In this document: positions 32,178-53,559 of the stretch, piece by piece
Position numbering within the stretch: the first letter of the stretch is position 1
Layout of the letters: each line of letters opens with the position of its first letter
From: Musa acuminata AAA Group
Taxonomy: Eukaryota; Streptophyta; Magnoliopsida; Zingiberales; Musaceae
Direction of reading: 5' to 3'
Assembly (NCBI RefSeq): GCF_036884655.1
Contig: NC_088344.1
Coordinates: 37,484,501 to 37,548,500 of the forward strand
Length of the DNA: 64,000 nucleotides
Made by a program: the position numbers and the translations under genes
Notes under the pieces: generated by a model
What the model was told of the DNA's origin: nothing
The model's database searches: none
What the model saw: only the letters and a program-made list of their open reading frames with translations

Positions 32178-35088
32178 GTTCAGCAGCTTTGCAGGTAGCT
32201 TAAGCTTCTCCAATCTCCTCTTGCTCCACTCCAGGAAAAAGGATCAAGCAAAATGTCGTTGCAGAAATCTCTGAAGACCTGGACAGAGACTTTGCGCCTA
32301 CTTGGAGCTGTGGAGTTGCAAAGTCCTGGACCGATCAGATTCTGCGTTTGCTCAGAGAACCTCTCTTGTGATCATTTGAACATCAGGAAGAAGGATCGAA
32401 CCACTTCTTTCTCGTCTTCAATCATCACCCTCGAAAGAACTTTCGACTATGTGCAGGAAATAGTACATTAACTCTTGCATTTCAATACAGTCGCAGACCC
32501 AACACTCGAAACGTCATATAAATACATGAAACCTCCATTAACACGACAAAAGCTCTCTCTTTGTTTTGTCTTGGTTGAATTTTGTTAAGAGAACACAAAT
32601 GAGTGAGTGGAATTTGGATCCGAGAGATTAATTGTTTGAGGAGGAGGAGAGGGAATTATGAGGCTTACGCTACTCCCATGGGGGAAGATTCTAGTCGGGA
32701 AGAGCTGAGAGACTGTCGAACATGGATGAGTGGGAGAAGAGGGCTTTGTGATGTAGATTACTAAACACAGGGAAAGGGGTCTCAAGCAGTTTGCATGGGC
32801 ATGTGATGCTTGTGAGAGAGAAAATAGTTGGTCTTCTCCGGTGGAGAGATCCTCTAGTTCTACAGTTGCACCCTGTCATTCTCCTCATTCCTTCTTTGCT
32901 TTGCGAAATTTCTAATTGTTCTTCCACTGTGCATTGCTCAAGCATGAGATGTTCTTTGGATTTCATATGATCTGGTGGTAAAACCTATTCCCTCTTCTTT
33001 ATATTACATCAACACATGTTCTTTAAATACATCATACCGATTAATTTTTCTTCCTATTCACTTTTAATTTCCTTTCCCTGTTCTTACAGAACATGAACCA
33101 AAGTCCGGTCAAGAACAGTGCCCAGCAATCAATTGGTTTAGCTGGTACTACAAACAGTTGAGTTAGGGAAGACAGCAAAGAGTGGAATGCAGGCTGCAAT
33201 CGAAGAAGCCATCTGGGTTGTCTGCCATTGCAGACTGCACTCTGCATCTCGAGGGAAACTGTCGAGTCAAAAACAGTGGAATGGCTGGTTGTACAGTAAA
33301 GAAACTGTGAGATGCTCTCTTCTTGGTTGCATGTTACCGCTGACACCATTGGCCTAGTTTTGTCAAGGATCTCTGGGCTGTGATCTTAGTCATGTATTGT
33401 GGCAAGAAATTGATGCTCGACTGAGATCTGTGAAGCCTTCCTCAATGACCACCATTCATCATTGTGTGTTCATTGAACATTGCTGCGGATTCATTCATAT
33501 GGAAACATAATTGAACCACATGAGAAGGGCCATCAGTTACCTTAGAACTTTATGAGATTGTTGTGATAGAGGACATGTTGGATAAGAATAAGGGAAGCAA
33601 GGGCACATGAATAAAGTGAAAACATCACATGGGGCTATAGCTAGGGGAGCTCCTGCTTCACAAGGCAGCAGCAGCAGCAGCAACAAGTCCAAAAAGTCCA
33701 AATGCCTTTGCCAAAATGATATCCCAAATCTTATATGATTATTATTTTTTATCATTTAGAACAGAATCCAATCAATATATACTAAATATTCCTTCGTTAT
33801 ATCAATTATTATGATACCAATACTTCAAATTTTTTCATAATAAATAAATAAATAAATATTAATTTAATCGTTAGAGAGTCGCCCGATGAATAAATATTAA
33901 CTTGACCATCAAACAGATTTTATTGAATAAATCTTCAAGTAATCTTTTTTAAGAGATTAAAAATATAAGTATTTTCTACCTTCGAAACAAAGAGAAAATT
34001 TATAGGAGATTCTCAAATAAAATTCTTCCTCTTCCAAATGTAATAACAGCCAAGAATAAGTTAAATCAGATCAATTTGAGCATATTATGATCAAAATTTA
34101 TCTTAACAATTGGGTACTTGATCTTAATTATTATAATACATGTCAGGAAGATTAAAGTTATAATCATGCCATTTGTCAAGAAGATTACAATCACAATCAT
34201 GCTCATATCTGACATGGTTGAAGTAAGATGAAGGATCCAATCACACATGACATGTTTATCTTGCTTACAGAGGAATGCATTAACATCAGAGTTGTGATTC
34301 TTTTGAGACATTTAATTAGTTAATAATTTATTATACAAGTGATAATTCTCATATTGGAGTTCATGTGTGTGCCACTTGTGTCATTAACAAAATAATTTTA
34401 TTTATTTATTTTTAGACATCAGAGTTGTGAACCCAAGAACTAGAGCCCACTCTTTGCAATAAGACTTGGGAGCACCCTTGGTTCTCTCAACAAAAATGCC
34501 ATCATCCCTTCTTATAAGTATTTTTAGAAGTTCTAATTTTATTTAAAGTAATTGATAGGGTCTTAATTAAATTAAAATTTCTTAATAAATTAGGATTTAC
34601 TCCTAATATGATCTCTTAAGTTTTTAGAAAGAATTGATATAATTCATCATATTTATGTGAAAAATAAATAAAAAAAATTATACTTAAATGTTGGTAACTC
34701 AATGATCTTATAATTGATCTCATATATTAAAGAATATGATTGTAGACGAGATTTATCGAACTACATTAATCTTATATTAACTTTTTAATATACTTTTTAG
34801 TTTATTGATCTCTAAGTATTCTTTTAATTTTAAAAATTTTCTCTTTTCCTTCAACGCCTCAGGTGTGTGAGAGAATTTGATGTTGGACCATTATCATCAA
34901 CATGCCATGTCTTCTTTATCATCTGTGTAATCTTTGTGATTACCATCACGATAACTACGATGAAACGGAAGAACTAACAGTCTCCTAATAAGCTTACAAA
35001 GAATTAGTGACTGAGAGAGACTTGTTAACCAGGTATTTGGACGAACACTAGATTAATCCTATAATATGGATAGCTAAAGTAAAATACT
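32178..35088. other. Gene-free upstream region of the LONGIFOLIA-like gene
   Basis: The first 700 bp are probably its leader and promoter, with several CT-rich tracts. A (GCA)n run of about six units lies at 33665-33682. The rest, especially 33730-35080, is AT-rich. Short open frames here match nothing I know. Confidence 0.45.
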
Positions 35089-35138
35089 CTAATGGGTCAC
35101 ATCATGACAAGTTGAGCATGGAGAATAATGTTATACAG

Positions 35139-35182
<44 letters not shown>

Positions 35183-35262
35183 TATTATTATTATTATTAT
35201 TATTATTCTAATGGGTCACATCATGAAAAGTTGAGCATGGAGAATAATATTATATATATATA
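35089..35262. repeat. 119-bp tandem duplication enclosing an (AAT)n-(ATT)n palindrome
   Basis: CTAATGGGTCACATCATGA and the following 28 bases (35089-35135) recur at 35208-35254 with two changes. Between them lies (AAT)n (about 35139-35181) followed by (ATT)n (about 35182-35207), which are reverse complements and could fold into one hairpin. The flanking duplication suggests slippage or a replication fold-back. Confidence 0.85.
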
Positions 35263-38200
35263 ATAATAAATAAATAAATAAAATAAAATAAATAATACAA
35301 GAGAATAAAATAGAATACGTGCTAAAAATTGATTATCAAACAGATAAATAAATACTCTTATGCTCTTTGCGTGCAAGCTCACTAATAGCCCAATTTGAGC
35401 CCATAACTAAGGTAGATTGGGCGTGCCCGATGGTGCACGTGCGGCGCGCTTGTGAAAGAGGGCGAGATCGGCGATGGCCGGGGGATGGGGGCGCTGAACC
35501 CACTGCAGAAAGTTCCTCGCCGAGAAGGCCGTCTTCGTGGACGAAGAGACCTTCGCCAAGGCTTCCTTCCGAGCAAGCGCGCACCATTAAGGTATTCGCT
35601 CCACTCCATCCGCTCCTCGATTCATCCAAAGATTCGATCTTTCTGGTAGCAGTTGAATTATCTGACAATCCCTTGTTGTGCACTCTATGCCATTGAGCAT
35701 AATTTTCTATCAGATAGAAAGGATTGCCAGTTAGTATGATCAGTCAAACTATGTAATGCTCTAATGATTGACATGTTAGCTTGTTGTACGGGTTAGTGCT
35801 TCATCCTATCGAATTGCCGTAAGGCTGAAGTTACGTACGCTACAAGAATTCATGCAAAAAGATTACAAGATAAACTCTCAGCAGTCAGCTCACTTGACAT
35901 CTCCTTTCGTGAGCTACATGTGTGACAAAGAAAGAAAGGTCTCAAGTAGACCAATCATTTGTACATGGCAATTATCAGACCACAAGCCTTCAGCTTCTAT
36001 GTGAGCTTTCCTCATGAATCTTTTCTTGTTGATTGGAACGATGGACAACCTACCTAACTTCAACCCCCTCCATTTCCATTCTCATTAATAACCTTTATTG
36101 TGTTAGTGGATGCTCATCTACTTTTCCTGTCATCTACCTCCTCTAAGGCTAGCTTGCAGAGTAGTGAGCAGTGCCTCAATCTTAATGGAGTTCTTCTAAT
36201 TTGATCTTATTGGTTATGGAAAATGTTCCACCGATGCCCACTACCTTATTCCAACTGATGACAGTGGCACCCCGATAAGGTTTCTGTTGATATCACAATG
36301 ATGGGAATCAGAAACTATGACCAACTTGAGTGCGCTTTTCCTTAGAAGGCCAATGATTTTGCTGCTGTTGTGTCCACAGTCTATATGTCTGATCTTCCAA
36401 ATCTCAAGAACTTTGTGCTGTTTCTTCCTAGTAAATATTTTGCATGCATGCAGGAAGTGTGCTCAGAATGAGCAAAGCAATCTGCTATATTGAAACTGGC
36501 GCAAAAGAAGCCTCTGTCCCAGTGCTCAGAGCAATCTCTTTATTAAGAATGGTTCATGCAACTTTCACCACAAAAAGCATTGGCACTGGAGTCCATCATT
36601 CACATACAATGCTGGTGTTCGTCTCATGATGTAGCTTTTGATTAATTAGTCTTCTTACCGCTGCACCTGACCCCCTCTGACACCTCAAGTGATCATGTAA
36701 GAGGATAATATTCCAATGCTTCCTTGATGAAGCCGTGATTCCAATTCACTGGTGGAGGGAGGAGAAGCTGGAAAATGGAAGTGATGTGACAGCATCTCAG
36801 CTGCATTCTTTGGACAAACCAAGTGGGCCAAGTGTTGGAGGAATAGAAAAGACAAGAAAGATATGAGTTAGCAGATAAAAAGGTGTTTTTGTTGAGAGTA
36901 AAAGGTGCATAGAGATGAAATGAACCACTGGTGGAAGGATGGAATACGTATCTATGGATGGAAGAACTGTGGTATACAAACTGATGGGCACAATTATTGA
37001 ACCCCATTTCACTTGATATGAATGTGCACCTAATAACAATTATCACAGTGGACAGACTGTATGAACAGTTTTTGGACCACTTTTTTACAGCATCCTAATC
37101 CTGTTCTTGGCTGAAGGACAACCTGGCGTCACAGTGGATCTCTTTTTATAGAATTGGTTGCCCAAAGCTATATTTACCTTGTAACAATGTCAGAAGAAAG
37201 ATGAAAATAATTCATGCCACCATCATGCATGGCTTACTCTTCTGAGTGATGCTTGACATCTAATGTGAAGTATGTATGACATCTAATTGCCCCTAGCATG
37301 CAGGCTCATGCATCTATTGTGATAAAAACAATCGAGTCATTGTTGTTTTGCTGATGATGGACATGTGCAACAAATCTTCAGCATGCCTGACTTTGATATA
37401 CTACAAAGATGCAGACAATTGTTTTGGACCATTTTGTACCACCAGACTGCATTGCTGTCTTCTGATTCCCAGCACAAAAGCCCACCCTTTCGTCAGGCAA
37501 TATTTCTATGGACTACCACAAGTGAAATGCTCTAAGCTTACATATCTATGAAGAACTGGGAATCTTTGTTGAAGGAATGGATATAAAGATGGAATCCTGA
37601 GCAGACAAGTTTATGCAGCTCATCCAATACCTAATACTGGTGCAACCACTGGCGAAACAACATCTGACCAACTCCATTTGATGTGCAGAACCTCAACTAA
37701 GAAGTTATGACTCATCACTAAATCATTTCAGCTGTGTCAATCATTAGCCCAATGAATCTTGAAATGTGGGCCATGCTGGTATCCAGAATCCAATGAAAGA
37801 AGAGGTGGGGTTGTTCTATGAAGGCTGCCAGATTTGTCATCAGACTAAACTTTCTTATGCATGTCAAACTGTTCATCTAACAAATGGTTGTCGAGTCCAT
37901 GCACACTGCAAAAAAATTAAAAAGGGGGAGGAGGGGGGATTTAAGAGCAGGCTTTTATTCTGAAGATGCTTGCCTGCTATAACATTGTCTGCAATGAGGA
38001 GACCAAGAGTGGTGTATGTTTTATATGCATCAGATATATATATATAATTGTGCGGTACTAATCTGAGAAGGGACAAGCTTTGCAACACATCTCCCACTGT
38101 GTCTTCTCAGCTCATCCCTATCTCCCTGAAGAAACCTGTGGATGTATGTGCCAGTATCTCTGCGACCATTCTTTCCCGGTTCTTCTGAGCCATATGAAGG

Positions 38201-39539
38201 TGTCCCCTTGTTCTTTTGTTTCAATTATTTTTTGAGCATAATGGTCATATATGATGTATGAATCCTCAGGAAAATATTGCATTTTATTTCCTGTAATGTA
38301 ACAAAAAATATTGAAGTTTCAGATATTTTAGACTGATCTCTTCATAGACTCAGATTTACTCGTATATATATTTGTTTTGCTGAAAATATTCTATCCCCAC
38401 TCACTGATAACGAGTGGTACCTAATAATCTGATTGTGGTAATGGTAGAACAACACCACATACCACATAGTTTCAGCAATAATGTATATATTTCGTATTTA
38501 TTTCATATAATCAATTATCAGAATCATACAAAAACAAAATTAATGTCCTATTTAATGTGACCACCACTTTTCTTGAGATGTCAGGTTTGCATATCATGTT
38601 AAAAAAAGGTTTACAAATCATGTATGTGACCTTTAAGCTGGAAGGAAAGTGATAGATCAAGAAATAAACATGCAGTCTAAGTGGTAATAAAATATACTAT
38701 TTAACTATAATATGTTGTTGCAGTCTATAGAGATACCAGTGAATGATGCATTGTAAGTATTAATTGTCTTCTAAAAATACCATGAAACAAATACATCAAG
38801 GAATAAAACAAAGGCAAAAACATATATAATGAACGTGAGGAGGAAAGATATGTTATAAATAAATCGAATGATTATTTTTTTTATAAATTAATAAAGATAA
38901 AATGGCTTTTAGATATGCGTATCGATGTTATGATATATTTAGATTTGGAAGATTTTGGATAGATATGTTTATACAGTCGTCGTATCCAATTCCACTCGAA
39001 TATGGAAACGGATTCGACTGCGTATATATTATCCGACCCATTTTATTTATCCTTTCATTGTCAATTTCCTATTTTGCCCGCCACCATTTCCCCAAACCAA
39101 ACACCATTCCCCCCTCCTATTCTCTTTCCCCCAAAAGTTGGATGCTTTCCTCCGATTCCGACCGGTTCCCCCACCGTCCGCGCCACCCGTGAGTCCTCCT
39201 CCTCCTCCGTGTCCCCAAGCAGGCGCGGTCCTCCTTCTCTGCATCCTCCGTCCTAGCCACTACCGCTTCTTCCTGTCGGGCCACTCGGCCGCGGCGCTCG
39301 CCTCCCCTCCCCTGCCCTACCCCGCGCCTAGATTTATCTGAAAAAAAACAAGCTTTACTGCTGCTGACTCTCTAAACCCTTATCTTTGGACAAAGGCCTC
39401 AACTGCTCCCGCATTCGTCGTTGCCCGGACAAATCCTTGCTATTCCAAGAGATTCTTTGGCGGAGTTTCCTGATCAGGCTTGGTTTTCTGGTGTTCTCGC
39501 GCAGGGAATTGCCACGCTGAGGTGCGACAGGCTGCAGAA
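35263..39539. other. 4.3-kb stretch without a recognised gene
   Basis: Up to 35700 there is a small GC-rich island (35400-35620) with open frames on both strands but no family resemblance. 35.7-38.3 kb is of ordinary composition, with no coding pattern, transposon motif or RNA gene that I recognise; it may be an old intergenic or non-coding transcript region. From 38.3 to 38.9 kb it is AT-rich. 38.9-39.5 kb should hold the promoter and 5' leader of the lactonase gene, with a C/T-rich tract at 39080-39330. Confidence 0.4.
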
Positions 39540-42500
39540 ATGGCTGCGTCTGGCGAATTCAAGAACAAAAGCGAATTGAGAGTTTTTGAGAGTACGGATG
39601 AGCTGGCCACGGATTTGGCCGAGTACATATCGCAGCTGTCGGAGAATTCCGTGAAGGAGAGTGGATGTTTTACTATTGCTTTATCTGGAGGATCCCTTAT
39701 AAGTTTCATGGGGTAATTGCTATTGGAGAATTCCCTAAACGATTATATGATTTGCCTTTTTTGCTTTATCATCGAGGAAGATGAGCGGTGAACTTACTTT
39801 GGATGCAGGAAACTCTGTGAAGCTCCGTATAGCAAGACCGTTGATTGGACGAAGTGGTATGTGTTTTGGGCTGATGAGCGTGCAGTAGCAAAGAATCATG
39901 TGGACAGCAACTATAAACTCACGAAGGATGCCTTTCTCTCTAAGGTTTGTGATTTATTTTCATGTTCTGTTTCTTGAAGACTAGACAAGTGACGGATCCT
40001 TGTATGTCTATAGGTTATATTCTTACATGGCATAATATTTGGGTAACTTTTTTGTATGAAGTTTGGAAAATTTTATTTTTCGAAATTCTTGAACATCATC
40101 ACTTATCAATGTTCTACATTGAACATCATCACATTATTTTATGATGTTAACTTGAGGATATTTTCTAATTATTTTCAGAAAAGCAAGTTACATTAGAGTA
40201 ATTTGTCAAAAAGCATTTAAATGTTTTTTCCTGAATTAAGTTGTGACTTAATGGTTCATGAGATCACCATAGAACAAGGCAAGGATTTTTATATTGGTCG
40301 GACTTGTTTTGCTTTGTTGACTGGTACTGATGTTCAGAGGTATTAGTTCAAGGAACCTAGAATGGGGCAGATATGGGTGTTGAAATTTTATTTTTGAGGT
40401 GGACGAGGCATTTTTGGGTTGAAAAACAATATAATCTAACTTTGCAATAGTAGTCACGTTTAATTTCTCTTTGGTGTTTGAAGCCATTCATTTGAGCCTC
40501 TGTTGGCTCCCTTCTTGGGTTGAGGAGGATATGTCTTCTGCTGCCCTGTTATCTGAAGGTCCTCATCATGCAATTGAAATTGCCGACTTAAATGGATTTT
40601 CTTTTGCCAATGGCTTTCATGTTCTTCCACTTGATATCTTCTAAGTATGTATCTATATGAGGGATAGAAATTATAACAAGTAAAGCCTTGTAAAGTGCAT
40701 TTGATATATCTGTCTCTTTAAGTAGACTACAGTCACAATCTCCGTTGTATATTCCAATAATTGCATTATTATGTTTATATATTGTGATTAGCTATGTATG
40801 ATAGTCACATATACTACTGCATAGATTATGTGATGGAACATTGGAGCCTTTCTGTTATTTAATCAGGTAATAGGGTGCATCTAAATTGTTGAGGTCTCTT
40901 TTATTTTGTAACTGTAACTTAATATAGGCCTCCTAGCCATTTCTTAAATTTTTTTGTTGGCCTAAGGAATATTGAGGAAGATCCTTGGTTGGATGAGCTT
41001 AGACTACAACGAAAGCATTATCATGGGGAACTGTTGGGTTGGGAGTGCCAAAGAAATTTAAGCATTATTGTGACATTGTTACACTTTAGCTATGTGAATT
41101 GGGGTTCTTTCGGTACTAAGATCTATTAATTGTTTGAATGTGTTAAAGGGTCTTTGTTTATGTGATTGTCAGAGTCTACAAAGCATTGTATTAAAAATAT
41201 GTTTAAAAAGATAGCTACCCTTTAGGAATGTATTTTTCTTTCCTTTGGTGCTGGTGATCCCATGTAATTTTGCTTTGGAGGCATCAAGGTTATTTTAGAG
41301 AAATGGAAATGCATTTATTTTCTCATCTGTGTCCATGTACTTGCCAATATATGTATTTTCACAAGTTGCTCAATTAAAGGTTTCTGTTTGTAGTTTTTAT
41401 TACACCCCATGCATTTTTCCCCTATATACTTTTTATTTATTGCCACTGCTAGGCTTGCTCATGTTGTCCCAGAGCACTAGTCCAAACCCATTTAAGATAA
41501 AAGGTAATCCTATTGTTGAGCTTCGACTTACCATTTGTAAAATGATCCTCTTCATGCTACTTTAAACAAAGGCCTGCTGAAAGCTTTAGTGAAGTTGTTG
41601 TTCATTGAATGGGTACTGTTGATAGTACTTTTCAAACAATGATTGTGATATTAAAATGTACCCACCAAGTGCCGGAAGCCTTCTACATTTTGATGCATAG
41701 CTTCATTTATTTTTTAAATCCTCTTTTCTTGTCATTGTGCACATCAGGACAAAGGAAGAAAAACTATATGTTCTAGGCTACTGTATATATCTTCTTTACA
41801 TGTTAAATGGTGCTTGTTTCTTAATTCTTATCGACAAGCTGAGAAAGAAAAATTGTTTTATACTACTTATTCCTGTTCTCTTATTTATTTCTAGCATTTT
41901 CCGGTGGATTAGTTGAGCATGACTGTAGAAAATGTGGGCATTATGCCGTTTGCTCTTCCACTATGGTTTTCTTGAGGCTTGACTTATAAATCCTTCATAT
42001 CTTATTCAAAGGCATATTATTACCTTTTTACTTGTGAAACCTATTTTCCAGCCAAAATATCGCCTCTTTGTAAATATGGCCACCTTGCAAGTTTTGAGAT
42101 CGCATAGTGATGGATTTAACTTTTCGATTTTATTTCATGCACAAACCTGAAACCTGTCAATCGTGAGTTCCCTCACCTTATATGCCAATATTGATGTCTG
42201 GCAGATCACACATCTGAGTCTACATCTGATAACCTGGGTTTAAAGGCTTTATTTGTACACGAACAGTATCTGTCACTGACTACCTGTCCTTTTTCTGTTA
42301 TTTTTTTCTTAACTGTCCCTGACATATGTATCTCAATTATATTGTTAGGTATCAATTCTCAGCAGCCATGTGTTCTCCATAAATGATCATGTAACAGTAG
42401 AAGATGCAGCAGGAGAGTATGAATTTGCCATTCGCCAGCTGGTGAAGATTCGGACTGTAGGTGTTTCTGAAAGAAACGACTGTCCAAGGTTCGACCTTAT

Positions 42501-42858
42501 CCTCCTTGGCATTGGACCTGATGGACATGTTGCTTCACTATTCCCCCATCACCCAGCCCTTGAACTGAAAGAGGAATGGGTTACCTACATCACCGATTCT
42601 CCCAAGCCGCCACCCGAGAGGATTACGTTCACGCTCCCCGTGATCAACTCAGCTTCCAACATCGCAATAGTGGCTACGGGCGAGGAGAAGGCCATGGCGG
42701 CAAACCTTGCTATTGCCGGCACCAACGAAAACTCTGATTCCTCTTCTTTGCCTGCAAGGATGGTTCAGCCAACTGATGGGAAACTGGTCTGGTTCTTGGA
42801 TTCAGCAGCTGCCTCAGCACTCGAGGTCAGTAATGGTGGTTCCAAAGATGCCATGTGA
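39540..42858 (+). CDS. 6-phosphogluconolactonase
   Basis: Three exons (39540-39712, 39809-39944, 42349-42858) join in phase to 272 residues. The protein hydrolyses 6-phosphogluconolactone to 6-phosphogluconate, the second step of the oxidative pentose phosphate pathway. Family motifs are clear: ALSGGSL (47-53) for phosphate binding, [11 protein letters not shown] (74-84), [14 protein letters not shown], and [20 protein letters not shown] (153-172), which includes the catalytic-side His; [13 protein letters not shown] and SLPARMVQP follow. The start is the first ATG after an in-frame upstream stop. No plastid transit peptide precedes the domain, so it is probably the cytosolic/peroxisomal type; the last residues (KDAM) are not a clear peroxisome signal. 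The second intron is 2.4 kb and shows no transposon that I recognise. It appears intact. Confidence 0.95.
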
Positions 42859-43906
42859 TGGTTGTAGGGTCCAGGAAATGTGTCTTGTGTAGATCAAAAC
42901 TTCCAAGATAGATGTTTCTCTTTTCCTCTTGGTTGTTTGAATATTTTGTTTCTCACGAGCATAGTTGTGGTGGAGAGGGAGTTTAATTGCTGCTTGGTTT
43001 CTGATGAGGGAGGGGGTTCTTTGCAGAAGATAATAAATTGGTGTTTCTGTTCAAGGATACAAAGTGAGTTTTTTCTATGTAGAGATTGAGGAGGAGAGGA
43101 GGGATGGTGAATTCGTCTTATCGATGTCAATATGCTGTTACCTGATGTGGATTTTTTCTTTTTTTGTGAATGTTACAGTAATTTCTTAGTTTTTGATCAT
43201 CATGTATTGGTTTTTACTTTGTCTCCTCCCTATATCACGTTTACTTCAGCAGCAATAACTATAGCTGTACAGTGAAACCTCTATTTATACTGCATCTAAC
43301 TCGTCTTTTTTCACTTCTACTTCTTTTCCTTTCTTCCTCTCTCCTCTTTCTTTTTGTTCTTCCTCCTCCTTAGATGACGATGACATCAAGCAAAGAGGCA
43401 CTGAGCATTAAGAGATTGTTGTGCGGATGTCAACCATATCAACGACAAACGATGTTTGTAATGAGTGAGATCAGCAACGATGGCATTTGCAGAGTGTGGT
43501 GGCATCGCATTGAGGATGAAAAATGGGGTTATGGGGAAGGTTAAAAAAAAGGGATAATATTGGGATTATAAATAATAAAAAGGATTATCAAGAGATTGTT
43601 AAAAAAGGTAGTGAATAATAAGCTTCTTATTTTAATCAATACAAATCTAAAAAATAAAATGTATATTTATCTAATTGTAATCCCAAAACTCTATACATAT
43701 ATAATGAAAATTTTAGAAATATTACAAAACAATAGAAGAAAATATATAATGAAAATTTTAGATTTCTTTTAAACAATAAAATCAAATTTACTTGAACTTA
43801 ATTGCAAATTATTACAATCCTGGAAAATTAAATGTATATAAAAAATGCCAATTGCAAAAGATAATATTTTATCCAATAAAAATCTAAAATTAAAGAATTT
43901 AATTTC
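42859..43906. other. 3' flank and spacer
   Basis: 3' UTR of the lactonase gene, followed by a C/T-rich patch at 43300-43370 and AT-rich DNA. No gene is seen before the tRNA. Confidence 0.45.
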
Positions 43907-43987
43907 TGTCAAGAATGGGATTCGAACCCATGCCCTTTCGGACCAGTACCTGAAACTGGCGCCTTAGACCAACTCGGCCATCTTGAC
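43907..43987 (-). tRNA. tRNA-Leu (CAG)
   Basis: Minus-strand 81-nt tRNA. The acceptor stem pairs GTCAAGA with TCTTGAC, with discriminator A. The D arm holds TGGCCGAGTTGGTCTAAGG. The anticodon arm (CCAGT/ACTGG) presents the loop TTCAGGT, giving anticodon CAG. The long variable arm GTCCGAAAGGGCAT and the T-loop GGTTCGAATCC are typical of class II leucine tRNAs. There is no intron and no encoded CCA, as expected for a nuclear gene. Confidence 0.95.
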
Positions 43988-45206
43988 TTACACCTCTTTG
44001 CTTAACTCTCTAAATGATAATGATAATTATATTAACATTACTATCCACGGTGGTGATGCTATTGATAATGATATTAATATGGTATTGTTAATGGTGTAAT
44101 ATTATTACCATTACCATCGGTGATGCTGTTGGTAATGGTAAAGGTATTGATAATGAAAATATTATTGGTAATTATATTGATATTAGTATTGGCGGTGCTA
44201 ATGATATTGATAATGACTACAATAATGATAATAATATTGGTAATGGTAGTATTATTTGTAATGGTAATGATGATGATGATGATGGTATTGAATTGATAAT
44301 GATACTTATTTTAATATTGATCAAAATATAGTATTTTATTATTTTAAATGCCAACATAATCAAATTATCGTTCATTAGTATTACGACTTCTTAGTTTATT
44401 TCATAAGTTGATTATTTTTAACTACAATAATTATATATATTATTTAAATGTATTTTATGATAATTTATCTTTTTTACTTTTATTATTTTATTAGTATTAT
44501 ATTTATTTAAATATATTTAAAAATAGTATATATATATATTAATAGTAATTCAAACTAGTTTGATTAATGGATTAAATCGGTTTGAAAATGGGTGATGAGT
44601 AAACCGATTTAATTGAAGGAGAAAATTGGTGTCTATTTTTATCTTCTTTTTTTAAAAAATATTTTATAATAACACTAACAATAAAGTTATAAGTTTCAAT
44701 TATTTTTCTTAACCGAATGTAGAAAAATAAAAATAAAAGAAATATTTTACTGAAAAAAAATCACTCTTAAAATTATATATCAAGGAATCATGTGTTATAT
44801 ATCGTTTGCTATGAGACAATTGGATTGGATCAAATCGTCGAATGTGACTAACACAGATCGAGTCCGATCGATCCAATTGGGTTGGTCTGCCATGCTACGT
44901 GTCATGTTTTTAGAAGCCCCTTGCTAAATAAACTGGTTGTCGCGACTCCCATGCAAAGAACCCAACGGCAAACCCACCAAGAGCATGCTGTCCACTGCGA
45001 CATCGACACGTACCCCCCCAACCCCGCTGGCCGGTGTTGACGTTGTTCGCCTTCGGACACGCTTCGCAGTTCCAATTTAATTTTGCACCCTCCCCAAAAG
45101 ACGGGAAAAGAAGCAGAAGTACATCCTCCTCCTCCTCGATCAAACCCAAGGATCGTGGGGAAGGGAGGTGAGGAGGGAGACGAAATAGATCGATTGCTTT
45201 GATAAG
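43988..45206. other. AT-rich spacer with degenerate GATAATGATATT-type repeats
   Basis: From about 44015 to 44310 imperfect 6- to 12-bp units of AATGATA, ATTGGTAATGG and GATGATGATGATG type follow each other, an old microsatellite. Then comes AT-rich DNA. From 44.8 kb on the promoter and leader of the MADS-box gene begin, with CTCCTCCTCCTCGATC at 45125-45140. No gene. Confidence 0.5.
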
Positions 45207-52651
<7,445 letters not shown>

Positions 52652-53555
52652 AAATTTATCGTCTTTGACTTCAAATCTTTCTACTTCTTTTTATTCTCGC
52701 ATAGAAGAAGAATAAAATGCGTCTTTATTCTGAGTGTGGATTCATGCAGCGACTACATAATGCTGTGCTGCGAATAAATAAATATACACACAAGTTAATA
52801 AGATTTCGCATGGCTAAGTTTGTTGTCACTAGTAGCACCAAAGAATTGTCTATTTTATGTGTCATGATCTTTCATGTGATAATTGATATGTTAATTTTAT
52901 TAGTTGTTTAGCTTAGGTGAAGAGTAATATATCCTCTTGTCGGTCAGACTTAAGGGTCTGACATCCTTGTTACGGTGTATTGTAATCTCTCTCATTTACG
53001 GGTTTAACACCTTTATCAAAACTCAGCACAATTATCATATCATGGTATATATGAGGCTTAGTCCAATTTTTTGATGTGTTCTTCAACTTTGTCCATGAGT
53101 AATCTCTTGGCTGAAGTCTCTCATAATCCTAATCTCATACTGTAAGATAAACATGTTCAAATGTTATAAATTGAAACAAGAAGCTTGCGAAAAGAATTTT
53201 ATTTTTTGGTCCGACACAGACAATCATCGAGGAAGCTATCCAACATACTGCATTGCAGAAACTTGGACAGCAATGATCAGCAAGAACTAGGGTTCTTCTG
53301 CTTGATCTTGTTCGGCAAAAGTCATACAACACGAATCAGCCGTTTGCTTGCCACCTCAGTGATTCAGGCTTTAATCTACCTCGTACTCTGCACTTCGACC
53401 TTTCTTGTTTGGTGGCACTGCAAAGCAGTAACCAGCTGCTTAAGGTTTTGGATCTTTTTTTTACTTTCAATGGTACATTGATTTAGTGCCCAGAGTCTTT
53501 TGTTAATTGAAAGAAAATATATTAAAAATCAATCATAATTTAACATGTAAGCATC
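52652..53555. other. 3' flank of the MADS gene
   Basis: Likely 3' UTR to about 52900 and intergenic DNA beyond. I see no gene in the open frames at 53.1-53.5 kb. Confidence 0.45.
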
Positions 53556-53559
53556 ACGT

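Noticed and set aside
35366..35696. GC-rich open frames on both strands, one containing a FLAEKAVFVDEETFAKASF stretch
   Set aside because: I could not link it to a family or to flanking exons; it may be an exon remnant but the support is too thin.
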